Below are positions 1 to 9,577 of a stretch of 49,286 nucleotides of DNA, one piece after another. The notes beneath the pieces were generated by a model. That model had not been told where the DNA came from, did not search any database, and worked only from the letters and a program-made list of their open reading frames with translations. This DNA comes from Candidatus Cloacimonadota bacterium (GTDB lineage Bacteria > Cloacimonadota > Cloacimonadia > Cloacimonadales > WRIO01), in NCBI GenBank assembly GCA_020532185.1, contig JAJBBH010000101.1, positions 1 through 49,286 on the forward strand. Direction: 5' to 3'. The position numbers were made by a program, and so were the translations under genes. Each line of letters starts with the position of its first letter. The first letter of the stretch is position 1.

Positions 1-1346
1 ATATTGTGTAGTTTAATATTTTCAAACCTTTTAAGAAGAATAGTGATTAAAATAACAAACTGTAGGGCAGCGGTAATTGAGGTTGCTAACGCAAGCCCTG
101 CATGTTTTAGAGGAAACATTAACACAATATTTAGCAGAATATTTGAAATACAGATAATTATTGCGATTTTAAGAGGTGTTTTTGTGTCTTTATTTGCATA
201 AAAAACGGGTGTTAGCGTTTGATTTAAGCCAAAAAAACTCAAGCCTAAGCAGTAACAAACAAAGGCTTTTACAGTCATGTCTGTCGCTACTATATCAAAA
301 TTACCATGTTGAAACAATAAGGTGATAAAATCATGTGCTCCAGCAATCATTAATGCTGTAATTGGCAGCATTAGGTAAAGAATAAATAATATTGAAAAAC
401 GCAATGTGGAGGATAATTCATCCCAATCTTTGTTTACTATACTTCTTGAAAAAGACGGCAAAGCAGCTGTTCCTGCTGAGATTCCAATCACGCCTAAAGG
501 CAGTTGCATAATTCTATTACCAAAAGTCAATGCTGAAATGCTACCTATAGGCAAAAACGAAGCTATGAGTGCGTCCATCACAAGATTTACTTCTCTCACT
601 CCCATGCTTAGCATCGACGGGATGAGTCTTTTCCATAACATGCTCATAGCTGATGTTTTCATTCTTAAGATAATGCGGAACTTATATCCGATTTTCTTTA
701 AAAAAGGCAGATTAATTAGAGTTTGTAACAATCCACCAACAAATACACCAATAGCAGCAAAATAAATAAGTTTTGAGGGGTCTTTAATATGTATGGAGGC
801 AACAAGAACGCATGATACCCATGCAATATTTAAAAGTGCAGAAGATAAACCTGTTATAAAGAAATAGTCGTGTGAATTTAAGATGGCAATCATTGTTGAA
901 GATAAGCCAATAAAAAAGAGGTACGGAAAGAGGATATATGATAATTTTATAGCCAAATTTGATGGTGCAGCTTTTAGACCAGGATAAATAAGTTTGACTA
1001 TGTATGGGGCAAAAACCATTCCAATTACCGACAACACAAGCAGAATTATACTCAATATGCAGAGCAAATTAATAGCAAATAATATCTGGTATTTTCTACC
1101 TCTCTTGATACCCATCTCATTATAAATTGGCACAAAAGCTGTTGATAAAGCACCTTCACCAAACAATCTGCGTAAGAGATTAGGTATGTTAAAAGCTATA
1201 TTAAATGCATCGTTAATAAATGTTGTGCCGAAAAAAGCTGCCATTACCTGGTCGCGCACAAGACCAAGAATGCGGCTTAAAAACACAGCAACTGACATTA
1301 TGCTCGCATTTTTGAAAAGCTTTCTTTGTGCTTGATTTTCTGTCAT
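1..1346 (-). CDS. murJ: Lipid II flippase MurJ (partial, C-terminus beyond the left edge)
   Basis: MurJ (MviN, MOP superfamily) flips lipid II across the inner membrane for peptidoglycan synthesis. The frame is open from the ATG at 1346 to the window edge, giving about 448 residues; the family is usually a little over 500, so only the last segment is missing. The N-terminus carries the family signature: an amphipathic start, then SRILGLVRDQVMAAFFG, then DAFNIAFNIPNLLRRLFGEG and ALSTAFVPIY. The rest is a run of hydrophobic segments. The start overlaps the stop of the upstream batE-like gene as ATGA, so translation is probably coupled. It is the last visible gene of the long minus-strand operon that starts with exbB. 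Family assignment is firm. Confidence 0.93.
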   Translation of the reverse strand, partial: MTENQAQRKLFKNASIMSVAVFLSRILGLVRDQVMAAFFGTTFINDAFNIAFNIPNLLRRLFGEGALSTAFVPIYNEMGIKRGRKYQILFAINLLCILSIILLVLSVIGMVFAPYIVKLIYPGLKAAPSNLAIKLSYILFPYLFFIGLSSTMIAILNSHDYFFITGLSSALLNIAWVSCVLVASIHIKDPSKLIYFAAIGVFVGGLLQTLINLPFLKKIGYKFRIILRMKTSAMSMLWKRLIPSMLSMGVREVNLVMDALIASFLPIGSISALTFGNRIMQLPLGVIGISAGTAALPSFSRSIVNKDWDELSSTLRFSILFILYLMLPITALMIAGAHDFITLLFQHGNFDIVATDMTVKAFVCYCLGLSFFGLNQTLTPVFYANKDTKTPLKIAIIICISNILLNIVLMFPLKHAGLALATSITAALQFVILITILLKRFENIKLHN

Positions 1347-2107
1347 AAAGCAACTGTTTTATATGTCGATGTTCTTATCCATCCAGTAAAACCATTAGCA
1401 AGAGATACTTGTGTCCATGTGGCTTCAATTTTATTAACTCGCAATATCAAGCCTTCATGCACTGTAAAAAGTTTTGTGTAGCTTTCACCTGGTCCACTAT
1501 ACGCATCAACTTTTGATGAAGTTATAACTGCCTCATTATTGTGGTAAAAGTGATAATAGCGTGCAGATCCCCACGAAATAGAAATAACATTAAGTATAAT
1601 AATCGCTATTAATAGCAGCTTTTTTGTGTGTTCATAGCTGTCATTTTTTTGCATAAACACATGTATAATGATTATTAATACGATAAAAAATATAAGACAA
1701 AGCCATGCAATAGTGTTTAATGAGACTGAATAATAAATGCGAGATAAAAAGCTACTGATAAAGTTTTGACTTTCAAAATCTTGTTTATCTAAGGTAAACT
1801 TAAGTGCAAAGTTTAAGTTTTTCTTTGCTAATGAGTGAGAAGAGTCAATTAAGAGAGTTTTTTTATAATATAGAATAGCTAAGCCAATTCTATTGAGTCT
1901 GAAATAGCAGTTTCCTATATTATAAAAGATATCGGGGTTTTTTGGGATAAGCTGGTCTAATTCACTATACAAAGCCAATGCTTTATCGAAGTCGTTAGCT
2001 CGATATGTTTCATTTGCAGTATTCAAAAGTTCTTGAGCATTTGATTCAGCATAGACAAAAGAAAAGCAAAGAATTAACAGTATTAACAAAACTATTTTAT
2101 TTTTCAT
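1343..2107 (-). CDS. batE: BatE-like TPR / SH3 membrane protein
   Basis: A protein of about 254 residues with a signal peptide or first membrane segment (KIVLLILLILCFSFVYAES). TPR repeats follow at roughly residues 25-100 (ALALYSELDQLIPKNPDIFYNIGNCYFRL is one unit's core region, 37-64), then two hydrophobic segments around 130-185, then a C-terminal SH3-like domain (VDAYSGPGESYTKLFTVHEG and GWI near the end). This matches BatE of the Bacteroides aerotolerance operon. I chose the second ATG (2107) because AAAGGA lies seven bases upstream; the in-frame ATG at 2122 lacks such a site. It follows batD directly and precedes murJ. BatE is thought to act with other Bat proteins in the envelope, but its biochemical role is unknown. 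No batA, batB or batC is seen here. Confidence 0.8.
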   Translation of the reverse strand: MKNKIVLLILLILCFSFVYAESNAQELLNTANETYRANDFDKALALYSELDQLIPKNPDIFYNIGNCYFRLNRIGLAILYYKKTLLIDSSHSLAKKNLNFALKFTLDKQDFESQNFISSFLSRIYYSVSLNTIAWLCLIFFIVLIIIIHVFMQKNDSYEHTKKLLLIAIIILNVISISWGSARYYHFYHNNEAVITSSKVDAYSGPGESYTKLFTVHEGLILRVNKIEATWTQVSLANGFTGWIRTSTYKTVAL

Positions 2108-2123
2108 AATAAATCCTTTCATG

Positions 2124-3926
2124 TCATAAGAGCTTTGTCAAGCCATCCACAATGTTTTTTAAAGCTATATAGTCTTTATCAAGATTAACACTACTATTTG
2201 CTCCTACACTGTATTTATACTCAGTACATTCATTTAAAAACGATTCTAAATCTTTGATAAGAGCCTCATCCTCAATCTTCTTTTTTAAATCAATCATAAT
2301 ATTAGATTGAGTACTGCCACGTGGTATTGTCAATTTGTCTGTAAGATACAATAAAATACCCTTGTAAGCAGAATCATAAAACTGTGAACTTTGCTGGTGT
2401 TTATAAGCAAAACTTGTGTCTTTCAAGTATTTTTTTAATACTCTTTTCGCCTTTCTGTTTCTAAGATATTCAACGTTTGTCGCTAATTTGTCTTGTTCTT
2501 TTTTATAAAAATAGTATATTGGAATAGATAAGATAAGCAAAATCACGAAAATCCAATACCAAGCAGACCTGAAAAGTATTGAATAGTTTTCTTTACTGAG
2601 GCTTGTAATAATGAACCCAATATCGCTACCTTCCGAGCTGATGAGTTTTTGATTATTAGCTGTTGATAATATCACATTACCCCTCTCAACTTCGAGTTTA
2701 TAGCTTGATATTTGAGAGCTAATATATCGCTTTTTTGCTGGGTCAAAATAAACAAAATTGACTGCTGGTATATTGTATAAACCTTCATCTTGAGGAAGCA
2801 ATGCATACTTAAGAGTTCTACTTGCCTTATTTGCTTCATTTTCTTCATTGTGGCGTGTTTCGACTTCTGGTCCTAAAACTCTTAAATTTGTAATATTCGG
2901 AAATACTGGATTACTTGTTTGCCTTAAGTTACCCTTTCCAGAAATATTTATGGTTAGTGTGGCAGCTTCTCCTGCTTTCAGTTTGAGTTGACTCAAATTG
3001 CTAACTACCTTAAAGTCTCCAACTGCTCCAGAAAACTCTAAGTCATTTGGAACAATTGGTAAATCTTTTACTTTAATGTTAATGGCTTTTGATTGAAGGC
3101 TAATTGATCTTCTATCAGCAAAGCCCCAAAAGCTTCTTGATGGGAATATAACGTCTGCATAGACCGTCAAAGACGGAATTTGCAAACTACCAGATTTATT
3201 TGCAGATAAGACAAGCCTTCTAATAAGAATAGAGTAATACTTTTCTCCTTTCCAGATAGTTTCTTCCATTCTTGTGTGGCTTCCTGATATATCATCTTTC
3301 CAAAAATTACTGAAAGAGGGCTCATCACCAAGCCTGGTTGGCTCAATATTATATTTTGTATAAATTATATAATCGACAACAAAGGATTCATTTCTGTAGG
3401 GATTGGTTGTGCTTGGTACAGCAATAAACACAATATCATCTTCATTCATTTGCCCAGATGCTTTAAAGCCATCAGGTTGTACAGGCTTGTTATTTTGCTG
3501 ACTTTGTGCTGTTGTTTTAGCTTCAGTTACTGTAATGTTGACTTCGTTTGTCTTATATGTTTGTTTGCCAGCTTTTATAACAATAGATGGTATAGTAAAT
3601 GTTCCTAATTCTTGTGCTTGCAAGCTATATATATATGTTTGTTTTTTTACAGATGTCATTTTACCGTTGATAATGCTTATGGATGTGGAAGATGATTGGC
3701 TTACACCGAGGTTTTCAAAAGGAATGTTTGGCAGCAATGGTTGCTCGACTTTTGGTATATCATCACCTGATATTTCTATATAAAACTTAAATACTTGTCC
3801 TTTTGATACTTTACTTTGATCAACATATGCAGAAAACTCTGCTTCAGAGCTGTATAGGCTTGCAAGGCAAATCGTACTCATTATCAATAAGATAAAAATC
3901 TTTGTTATACTTTTATTACTTATCAT
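2124..3926 (-). CDS. batD: BatD-like oxygen-tolerance membrane protein
   Basis: 600 residues: a signal peptide (about 1-28), a long extracytoplasmic part made of immunoglobulin-like beta domains (starting with FSAYVDQSKVSKGQVFKFYI), one transmembrane helix near residue 455-475 (SAWYWIFVILLILSIPIYYF) and a cytoplasmic C-terminal helical domain of about 120 residues. This domain order is that of the BatD family (Bacteroides aerotolerance). BatD proteins normally work with BatA/BatB (VWA domain proteins) and a MoxR ATPase, none of which is in the window; the preceding gene is bamA instead. The ATG at 3926 is preceded only by a weak GGA. The gap to bamA is 21 bases, so it is probably in the same transcript. 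Confidence 0.85.
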   Translation of the reverse strand: MISNKSITKIFILLIMSTICLASLYSSEAEFSAYVDQSKVSKGQVFKFYIEISGDDIPKVEQPLLPNIPFENLGVSQSSSTSISIINGKMTSVKKQTYIYSLQAQELGTFTIPSIVIKAGKQTYKTNEVNITVTEAKTTAQSQQNNKPVQPDGFKASGQMNEDDIVFIAVPSTTNPYRNESFVVDYIIYTKYNIEPTRLGDEPSFSNFWKDDISGSHTRMEETIWKGEKYYSILIRRLVLSANKSGSLQIPSLTVYADVIFPSRSFWGFADRRSISLQSKAINIKVKDLPIVPNDLEFSGAVGDFKVVSNLSQLKLKAGEAATLTINISGKGNLRQTSNPVFPNITNLRVLGPEVETRHNEENEANKASRTLKYALLPQDEGLYNIPAVNFVYFDPAKKRYISSQISSYKLEVERGNVILSTANNQKLISSEGSDIGFIITSLSKENYSILFRSAWYWIFVILLILSIPIYYFYKKEQDKLATNVEYLRNRKAKRVLKKYLKDTSFAYKHQQSSQFYDSAYKGILLYLTDKLTIPRGSTQSNIMIDLKKKIEDEALIKDLESFLNECTEYKYSVGANSSVNLDKDYIALKNIVDGLTKLL

Positions 3927-3947
3927 TAGATTTGTTATCCATTCATT

Positions 3948-6182
3948 TTAAAAGTTTGTTCCAAATTGAAAATGTGGTTCCCAATTTTTATATTCGAAGT
4001 TATATGCATAATCAAAACCTATCAAACCTAATGGGGTAATTATTCTAATACCCAATCCAGACCCTTTTTTAAAGTCTAAGAAGCTAAATTCTTCAAACTT
4101 ATTAAAGCAATTACCAGCATCAAAAAACACCAAGCCAACTATTTGATCAGATGAAATCGGGGTTGTATATTCTGTGGAAAATATTATTTCTCTTTTACCA
4201 CCGTCAGCAGGACCAATAGATCTATCTCCATAACCTCTCAAGCCATCAGATCCAGTTCCTCCTAAATAGAATCTTTCATCAGGTGGAACATCTTTGCCTT
4301 TACCGCCATAAGAAGTTACATAGCCCATTCTCCATTTTGTTCTCAATACAAGCTTCCAAAATGTTTGAGTGTACCAGCTTGCTTCTGCAATTTGTTTGAA
4401 ATAATTAAAATCTCCGCCAAGAGGTCCTCCTGCTACTTCAGAGTATAATATTAATCTTGACCCGCTCATTGGGTAGAAGAAATTATCACGACTATCTCTA
4501 CTAAATGTAACGTTGACAGCACTTGTATTTTGCCACCCAAGAGAGTCAAGTTTTGCCAAGCTTGGTGTATACGAGCTATTCCAATCTTGGATATTGTATT
4601 TCTTAGAATAGTATGAATATCCTCCGAGAACTCTCCCGTAATTTACAAAGTTTAAAGGGTATCCAAGCTGTAGTCCACCACCATTTGTATAGATTTGATA
4701 ATTAAAACTATTCCAGTCACGTCTGGTATGATAAACACTAAAGCCGGTTAAGAGCTTTGTATCATTAAAAAAGGGATTCGAGAAGTTTGCCTCAACATTT
4801 TGCACTGATGCACCAATTTCCCATTTTAGCCCACCTGTCCAGTTATTTCCAAGTATATTATTATGGTAAATACTAAACTGCCCGATTATCTTATCTTGGC
4901 TATTATAGCCAATACCTCCATTAGCACTTCCAGAAATTTTATCATTTACACTTAAATATAAATCAACATCACCATCTTTATTAATTGGTTCATAATCGAG
5001 CTTCATATCAGGTTCAAAAAAGCCTAAATTATATATATTTTGTTGACTTCTAATTACAAAGCTTTGCTTAAAATAGTCACCAGGTGCGATTTCCATGTGG
5101 CGTCTTATTATTTTTTCTTTGGTCTTTCTATTTCCACTAATGTGTATTTTATGAACTTTAGCTCTATTGTTTTCAGTTATTTCAAGAATCACATTGACCT
5201 TATCGCCATCTTTTTCGATAATTGGATTAAAGTCTGCATAAATATATCCTTCTTCATAATACATTGACGATACACCTGATAGCTGTTTATTATACTCTTC
5301 TAAATTAAATACATCATCTTCTTTCAAAGTAATCTTTTCTAATAAAGCTTCGCCAGTAAATCTTGTATTTCCCTTTATTCTGGTTGACCCAAAATAATAC
5401 TTTGTACCTTCTTCTATGGTTATTACAATATTTATAAATCTGTCATCTGTTTGGTCTTGTTCGACACTAACAATTTCTGTCTCCATATAGCCAAGCTTCT
5501 TATAAAGTTTTAATACTTCTTGTAAATCCTCATCAAATTTCTCTTGCTCATATTTTCCACTACGAAAGAGGCTTTTAGACTTTGTCTTCATCTTTTTAAG
5601 AATTTGTTTCTGTGGTACATTATCATTGCCTACCACTGTAATCTTCTTTATTCCAACTTTTTTCCCTTCGGTAAACATAAGTGTTAGTTTAGCTTGATTC
5701 TTTTCATTAAGCTCAATTTCATAGTCAATTTTACAATTATTAAAGCCTTTTTCAATATAGCTTTTTAGTATTTTCTTCGTATTTTCATAGGCAACTGCTT
5801 GAGACCAATAAGAGCCTTTTCTAAAAATCATTATTTCATCGAGCTTACTATTAGATAGGGCTTTATTGCCTTTATATTCAATGTTGATTATTGTAGGCAT
5901 CTCTATGACCCTTATTTTGATTGCTAAACCATTGTCGATATTCTCTTCAAATATGCTTACATCTTCAAAAACATTGAGTTTATATAAAGTCTTAATTATT
6001 GTTCCAGTATTGTTTGAATCGTAGTAATCCCCAATTTTTAATGAGCTTGTTAAAATAATCAAATCTTTACTAATGTTTTGATTTCCATCTACTTGTATAT
6101 CTCTTATTAGTTTACTTTGAGCATGACAGCTCAGGCTAATTAAGAGTATCATCGAGAAAATTGCTAAAGCTTTAAGCCGCAT
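3948..6182 (-). CDS. bamA: Outer membrane protein assembly factor BamA
   Basis: BamA is the central Omp85 protein that folds beta-barrel proteins into the outer membrane. The 744-residue product begins with a signal peptide (ends near SLSCHAQ), followed by POTRA domains over roughly residues 25-420 (first one starts IRDIQVDGNQNISKDLI) and a C-terminal surface-antigen barrel. The barrel contains LRGYGDRSIG, equivalent to the conserved L6-loop VRGF/Y motif, and it ends in phenylalanine (FQFGTNF), the usual barrel signature. Length is near the family norm of about 750-800. It starts within the stop codon of coaE (TAATG) and is followed by batD, so it sits inside the operon rather than alone. Confidence 0.95.
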   Translation of the reverse strand: MRLKALAIFSMILLISLSCHAQSKLIRDIQVDGNQNISKDLIILTSSLKIGDYYDSNNTGTIIKTLYKLNVFEDVSIFEENIDNGLAIKIRVIEMPTIINIEYKGNKALSNSKLDEIMIFRKGSYWSQAVAYENTKKILKSYIEKGFNNCKIDYEIELNEKNQAKLTLMFTEGKKVGIKKITVVGNDNVPQKQILKKMKTKSKSLFRSGKYEQEKFDEDLQEVLKLYKKLGYMETEIVSVEQDQTDDRFINIVITIEEGTKYYFGSTRIKGNTRFTGEALLEKITLKEDDVFNLEEYNKQLSGVSSMYYEEGYIYADFNPIIEKDGDKVNVILEITENNRAKVHKIHISGNRKTKEKIIRRHMEIAPGDYFKQSFVIRSQQNIYNLGFFEPDMKLDYEPINKDGDVDLYLSVNDKISGSANGGIGYNSQDKIIGQFSIYHNNILGNNWTGGLKWEIGASVQNVEANFSNPFFNDTKLLTGFSVYHTRRDWNSFNYQIYTNGGGLQLGYPLNFVNYGRVLGGYSYYSKKYNIQDWNSSYTPSLAKLDSLGWQNTSAVNVTFSRDSRDNFFYPMSGSRLILYSEVAGGPLGGDFNYFKQIAEASWYTQTFWKLVLRTKWRMGYVTSYGGKGKDVPPDERFYLGGTGSDGLRGYGDRSIGPADGGKREIIFSTEYTTPISSDQIVGLVFFDAGNCFNKFEEFSFLDFKKGSGLGIRIITPLGLIGFDYAYNFEYKNWEPHFQFGTNF

Positions 6183-6847
6183 TATTCCCCCATTTCTTTG
6201 TCATTTATTTCAATGCTTTTATTAGTTTGACTATCTGCAAAAGAAATAATATTCTTTTTCTTAATATTACGCAAATGCTTGATAATAGTCCATGCTTGCG
6301 AATTCAGTTTATTTTTATCTTCATTATTCTCAATTATCAAGTCTGCTTTTGGAACTTTCTTATCTAATGGCATTTGTGAGTCAATTATTGAACTTGCATG
6401 CTCTGCAGTATAGTTGTTTCTGATCTGTAATCTTTTAATTTGAAATTCTTTTTCAGTGTATACCAAGATAATAAAGTCAAAGCATTTTTCAAGATGAGCT
6501 TCAAAGAGCAACGGTATCTCGAAAAACAAATACTCTGAGCTCGAATGCTTAACAATATCATCCATAGTATCAAGTATTTCAGGGTGAACAATCTTATTGA
6601 GTTTATCAACCTTATTTTTATCTTCAAAAACAATTTCCCGCAATAAATCTCTATTAACTCGATTATTTTCAAGTATTTCATTACCAAATTCATTAGTCAA
6701 TTTGTTTTTGATTTCAGGATACAAAAGTACTTCATGTCCGATTTTATCAGTAGATATAACAGAATAGCCTTCTTGTTGTAATGCTTTGCTAATAGTTGAT
6801 TTACCAGAAGCAATTCCGCCTGTAATGCCTATAATTATTGGTCTCAT
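6182..6847 (-). CDS. coaE: Dephospho-CoA kinase CoaE
   Basis: Catalyses the last step of coenzyme A synthesis, phosphorylating dephospho-CoA at the 3'-OH of ribose. The Walker A loop GITGGIASGKST is at residues 7-18; the family motifs FEIPLLFE and the basic LID region (KEFQIKRLQIRNN) follow. The 221-residue length is slightly longer than usual (about 200) because of a short charged tail after KHLRNIKKK. The start overlaps the cdaA stop as ATGA and the stop overlaps the bamA start as TAATG, so translational coupling is likely in both directions. Confidence 0.94.
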   Translation of the reverse strand: MRPIIIGITGGIASGKSTISKALQQEGYSVISTDKIGHEVLLYPEIKNKLTNEFGNEILENNRVNRDLLREIVFEDKNKVDKLNKIVHPEILDTMDDIVKHSSSEYLFFEIPLLFEAHLEKCFDFIILVYTEKEFQIKRLQIRNNYTAEHASSIIDSQMPLDKKVPKADLIIENNEDKNKLNSQAWTIIKHLRNIKKKNIISFADSQTNKSIEINDKEMGE

Positions 6848-7596
6848 AATCTTTCTTCATCTATCAATAATTGTCGTAATTCTTCGGGAGATACGCCTCT
6901 TTTTATCTCACCTCTGGCAGCAAACGATATTTTCCCAGTTTGTTCGGATACAACTACGCAATATGAGTCTGTATTTTCAGTAATACCAATTGCTGCTAAA
7001 TGTCGTGTACCAAACTTTCCTTTATATTCGGTATTTTTTGATAGAGGCAAGACTACCTTTGCTGCATAAACTCTATTTTTTCTTATTATCAAAGCACCAT
7101 CATGAAATGGAGAGTTGGGCCAAAAATACGACACTAATGCACGGGTTGACATGTTAGAGTCAACTATTTCACCACCAGCATATACATAGTCGTCCAACAC
7201 ATTATTCTTTTCAAAAACAATTAGTGCACCCATTCTTCTTAATGCAAATTCGTTGGCTGCTTCGATTACTGGCTCATAATTGCTTTTATAATCTTTTTTA
7301 AAAAAGTAGTTGATAAAGTTTCGCCTTTGAAAGGTGTGGGTCATAATCCTTCTTATTTCAGGGGCAAAAATAACTAATAAACCCAAAATCCAATACTCCT
7401 GTATTCCTTTTAGAATACCAGAAATCATCTCTAAATGAAAGTATGATACAATAAAATATAAAATTACTAATAAACTTAATGATATAATTATATAATAACC
7501 ATTGTTTCGTTTGAAAAGCTGGATTATACCATAAATAATTGTTGAAACTATGATGATATCTAATATATCTGAAAAGCCTGGTATCAAGAAGTTCAT
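6844..7596 (-). CDS. cdaA: Diadenylate cyclase CdaA (c-di-AMP synthase)
   Basis: Condenses two ATP into the second messenger c-di-AMP. The N-terminal ~90 residues hold three hydrophobic segments, as in CdaA/DacA. The catalytic DAC (DisA_N) domain carries FHDGALII near residue 163-170, the DGA catalytic motif, and GTRHLAAIGITE near 196-207. The second motif in this family usually reads GTRHRAA, so the second arginine of RHR is leucine here. It lies between folP and coaE with 4-base ATGA overlaps on both sides. Gram-positive cdaA is typically next to glmM/glmS; glmS is two kilobases upstream on the same strand. A CdaR regulator is not present. Confidence 0.93.
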   Translation of the reverse strand: MNFLIPGFSDILDIIIVSTIIYGIIQLFKRNNGYYIIISLSLLVILYFIVSYFHLEMISGILKGIQEYWILGLLVIFAPEIRRIMTHTFQRRNFINYFFKKDYKSNYEPVIEAANEFALRRMGALIVFEKNNVLDDYVYAGGEIVDSNMSTRALVSYFWPNSPFHDGALIIRKNRVYAAKVVLPLSKNTEYKGKFGTRHLAAIGITENTDSYCVVVSEQTGKISFAARGEIKRGVSPEELRQLLIDEERL

Positions 7597-8795
7597 ACTT
7601 GTCCCTCAATAGCTGATAAAACTTGGAGAAACTCACGGTTTTCCTTAACATCATGCACTCTTAAGAAATTCACTCCCTTTTGTATTGCCAATGCCGTGCT
7701 TGCCAGAGTTCCCATCAATCTTTCTTTAGGCGAGGATTGATATATTTGGTTTATAAATGCTTTTCTTGAGGCTCCCAACAAAACAGGACAGCCAAGAGAC
7801 TTAAATGCAGAGAGATTGTGTATAATGTTTAAATTATCTTCAAGTCTTTTACCAAAGCCAATACCAGGATCCAATATTAATCTTTCTTTAGCGATACCTA
7901 TTTGTTCACAATAATGTATGCGTTCTTCAAAAAAGCACATTATCTCATCTATAACATCTTCATAAAAGGGGTTGTCTTGCATTGTTTTAGGCTCACCTTT
8001 CATGTGCATAAGAACGATAGGTATGTTTTTTCTTTCAATCAATGAATCTGCCAAAAATTCATCGAATCTTAATGCAGATATATCGTTTATCATATCGGCT
8101 CCAGCATCTAAGGCAGCGATTGCAGTTTCTTTTCTATAGGTATCGACAGATATTGGTATATTAGTTTTGCTTCTGATAGCATCAATTATAGGCAAAATTC
8201 GTCTCATTTCTTCTTTTGAGCCTATTGGATCGGATTTTGGTCTTGAAGACTCTCCTCCTATGTCAATAATATCAACCCCATCATCAATCATTTTCAAGCA
8301 ATGCTCAACTGCTTTATTATGTTCAAAAAATACGTTACCATCGGAAAAAGAATCTGGTGTTATGTTTAAAATACCCATTATATAGCATTTGTCTGAATAG
8401 AACATATTATCTCTAATTTGTAAAAAGACTTTTTGTTCAGTTTGGTGACTTTGAACTATTAATTTGATTCTTTCTCTAATTTCTTCGAGTCCAAACCATG
8501 ATTGCCTTTGCAACTTTTTTTCTAATTTATTAAACTGGTTCAAACTACCTGCAAGTATGAGATCGCTCAATTCATCTTTACCAACAACAACTCCTTTGGC
8601 TACAGCTGCATCAGCACCTAAAGATAGCATTTCTTGCTTTAAAATATTTGCTGCTGGAAGTCTTATATTCTTTATTTTAATATTCAAATGTAAAAGCTTA
8701 TCTGCCATAAGCTCAATACCTTCAGGGGTAACGCCGATTTCAGCTAATATGTTTCGGCTATGTTTTATCTTATTTACATCTATTGTATAAAGCAT
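7593..8795 (-). CDS. folP: Dihydropteroate synthase FolP with N-terminal extension
   Basis: Joins p-aminobenzoate to 6-hydroxymethyl-dihydropterin pyrophosphate in folate synthesis. The TIM-barrel part begins near residue 137 with IMGILNITPDSFSDG (motif 1), followed by DIIDIGGESSRP (motif 2), PISVDTYR, DMINDISAL, PIVLMHMKG and ILDPGIGFGK, ending with a GASRK motif. These are complete catalytic signatures. The protein is 400 residues because of about 125 extra N-terminal residues before motif 1; similar long forms occur in clostridia and other lineages, and the role of the extension is unknown to me. It overlaps cdaA by 4 bases and starts 8 bases after tonB. Confidence 0.94.
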   Translation of the reverse strand: MLYTIDVNKIKHSRNILAEIGVTPEGIELMADKLLHLNIKIKNIRLPAANILKQEMLSLGADAAVAKGVVVGKDELSDLILAGSLNQFNKLEKKLQRQSWFGLEEIRERIKLIVQSHQTEQKVFLQIRDNMFYSDKCYIMGILNITPDSFSDGNVFFEHNKAVEHCLKMIDDGVDIIDIGGESSRPKSDPIGSKEEMRRILPIIDAIRSKTNIPISVDTYRKETAIAALDAGADMINDISALRFDEFLADSLIERKNIPIVLMHMKGEPKTMQDNPFYEDVIDEIMCFFEERIHYCEQIGIAKERLILDPGIGFGKRLEDNLNIIHNLSAFKSLGCPVLLGASRKAFINQIYQSSPKERLMGTLASTALAIQKGVNFLRVHDVKENREFLQVLSAIEGQV

Positions 8796-8803
8796 AATTA
8801 TAC

Positions 8804-9577
8804 TTACTCAATCTTAAAATGGAAGCCAATTATTCCTGTATTTCTGCGGCTCGAACGATTAAACTTCCATTTATTTAACGCTTGAATTGCCAATGTCTCA
8901 AAGATAGGATCACTTTTCTTGACTATTTTAATATCTCCCACACTACCATCTTGCAAAACAGTAAACTGCAGCCTTACTATGCCATCTTTTTGCATATTAT
9001 CAGGGTATTTAGGCAGTTCTTTTCGCAAGACTTGTCTATTTCTTGCATCTCCTTCTATTGGTGAAATAGACACGCCATCTAAATACCCCATACTGCCATC
9101 ACTGATTCTGCTATCTAAAGTATTTGTTGCATGTACAATCTCTTGAATTACAGTTGGTTGGGATATTCCTACATTGCCATCTCTGGTTAATAAATCGTCA
9201 TCTACCTGGCTTTCAAATAACTTGTAGTTAATTGATTTCTCTCTTTTTAATGGCAAATCATGAACTTTTACGGCAGTCTCATAATTTTCTGTTGATGATG
9301 GGAGGTTTATAATTGTGCTTGCAATATTCTCAATGATTTTTGGTTCGCTTTTTTCAATTATTTCTGATGCTTCAAAGTCTTTTATATTTGCATCAATAAT
9401 GACTTCTTCGGCTTTTTTGGGCATAATATCTGTTAGTTGAAAATCATCAAATGCTATTATTTCAATATTTTCAATAATGGGAATAGGGGCAAAGTTAATT
9501 GTATAGCTCATCATCAAAATCAAAACAGCCAGATGAAACAGAACTGTTACCAGCCAGCTTAGCTGCTCATCTTTCAT
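8804..9577 (-). CDS. tonB: TonB-family energy transducer
   Basis: 257 residues with one N-terminal membrane anchor (residues 8-27, including VLFHLAVLILMMSYTI), a long periplasmic linker rich in charged residues, and a C-terminal TonB domain (about 175-257) with PKYPDNMQKDGIVRLQFTV, QDGSVGDIKIVKKS and ALNKWKF. TonB transmits inner-membrane proton-motive energy from ExbB/ExbD to outer-membrane receptors. The linker is less proline-rich than in the E. coli protein. It overlaps exbD by 11 bases. The TonB-dependent receptor at 41014-43140 is a plausible client. A TolA-like role cannot be excluded because TolB and Pal are not visible. Confidence 0.88.
   Translation of the reverse strand: MKDEQLSWLVTVLFHLAVLILMMSYTINFAPIPIIENIEIIAFDDFQLTDIMPKKAEEVIIDANIKDFEASEIIEKSEPKIIENIASTIINLPSSTENYETAVKVHDLPLKREKSINYKLFESQVDDDLLTRDGNVGISQPTVIQEIVHATNTLDSRISDGSMGYLDGVSISPIEGDARNRQVLRKELPKYPDNMQKDGIVRLQFTVLQDGSVGDIKIVKKSDPIFETLAIQALNKWKFNRSSRRNTGIIGFHFKIE

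Noticed and set aside
406-765. 119-codon plus-strand frame at the left end
   Set aside because: Antisense to murJ, which has clear family motifs across the same interval.
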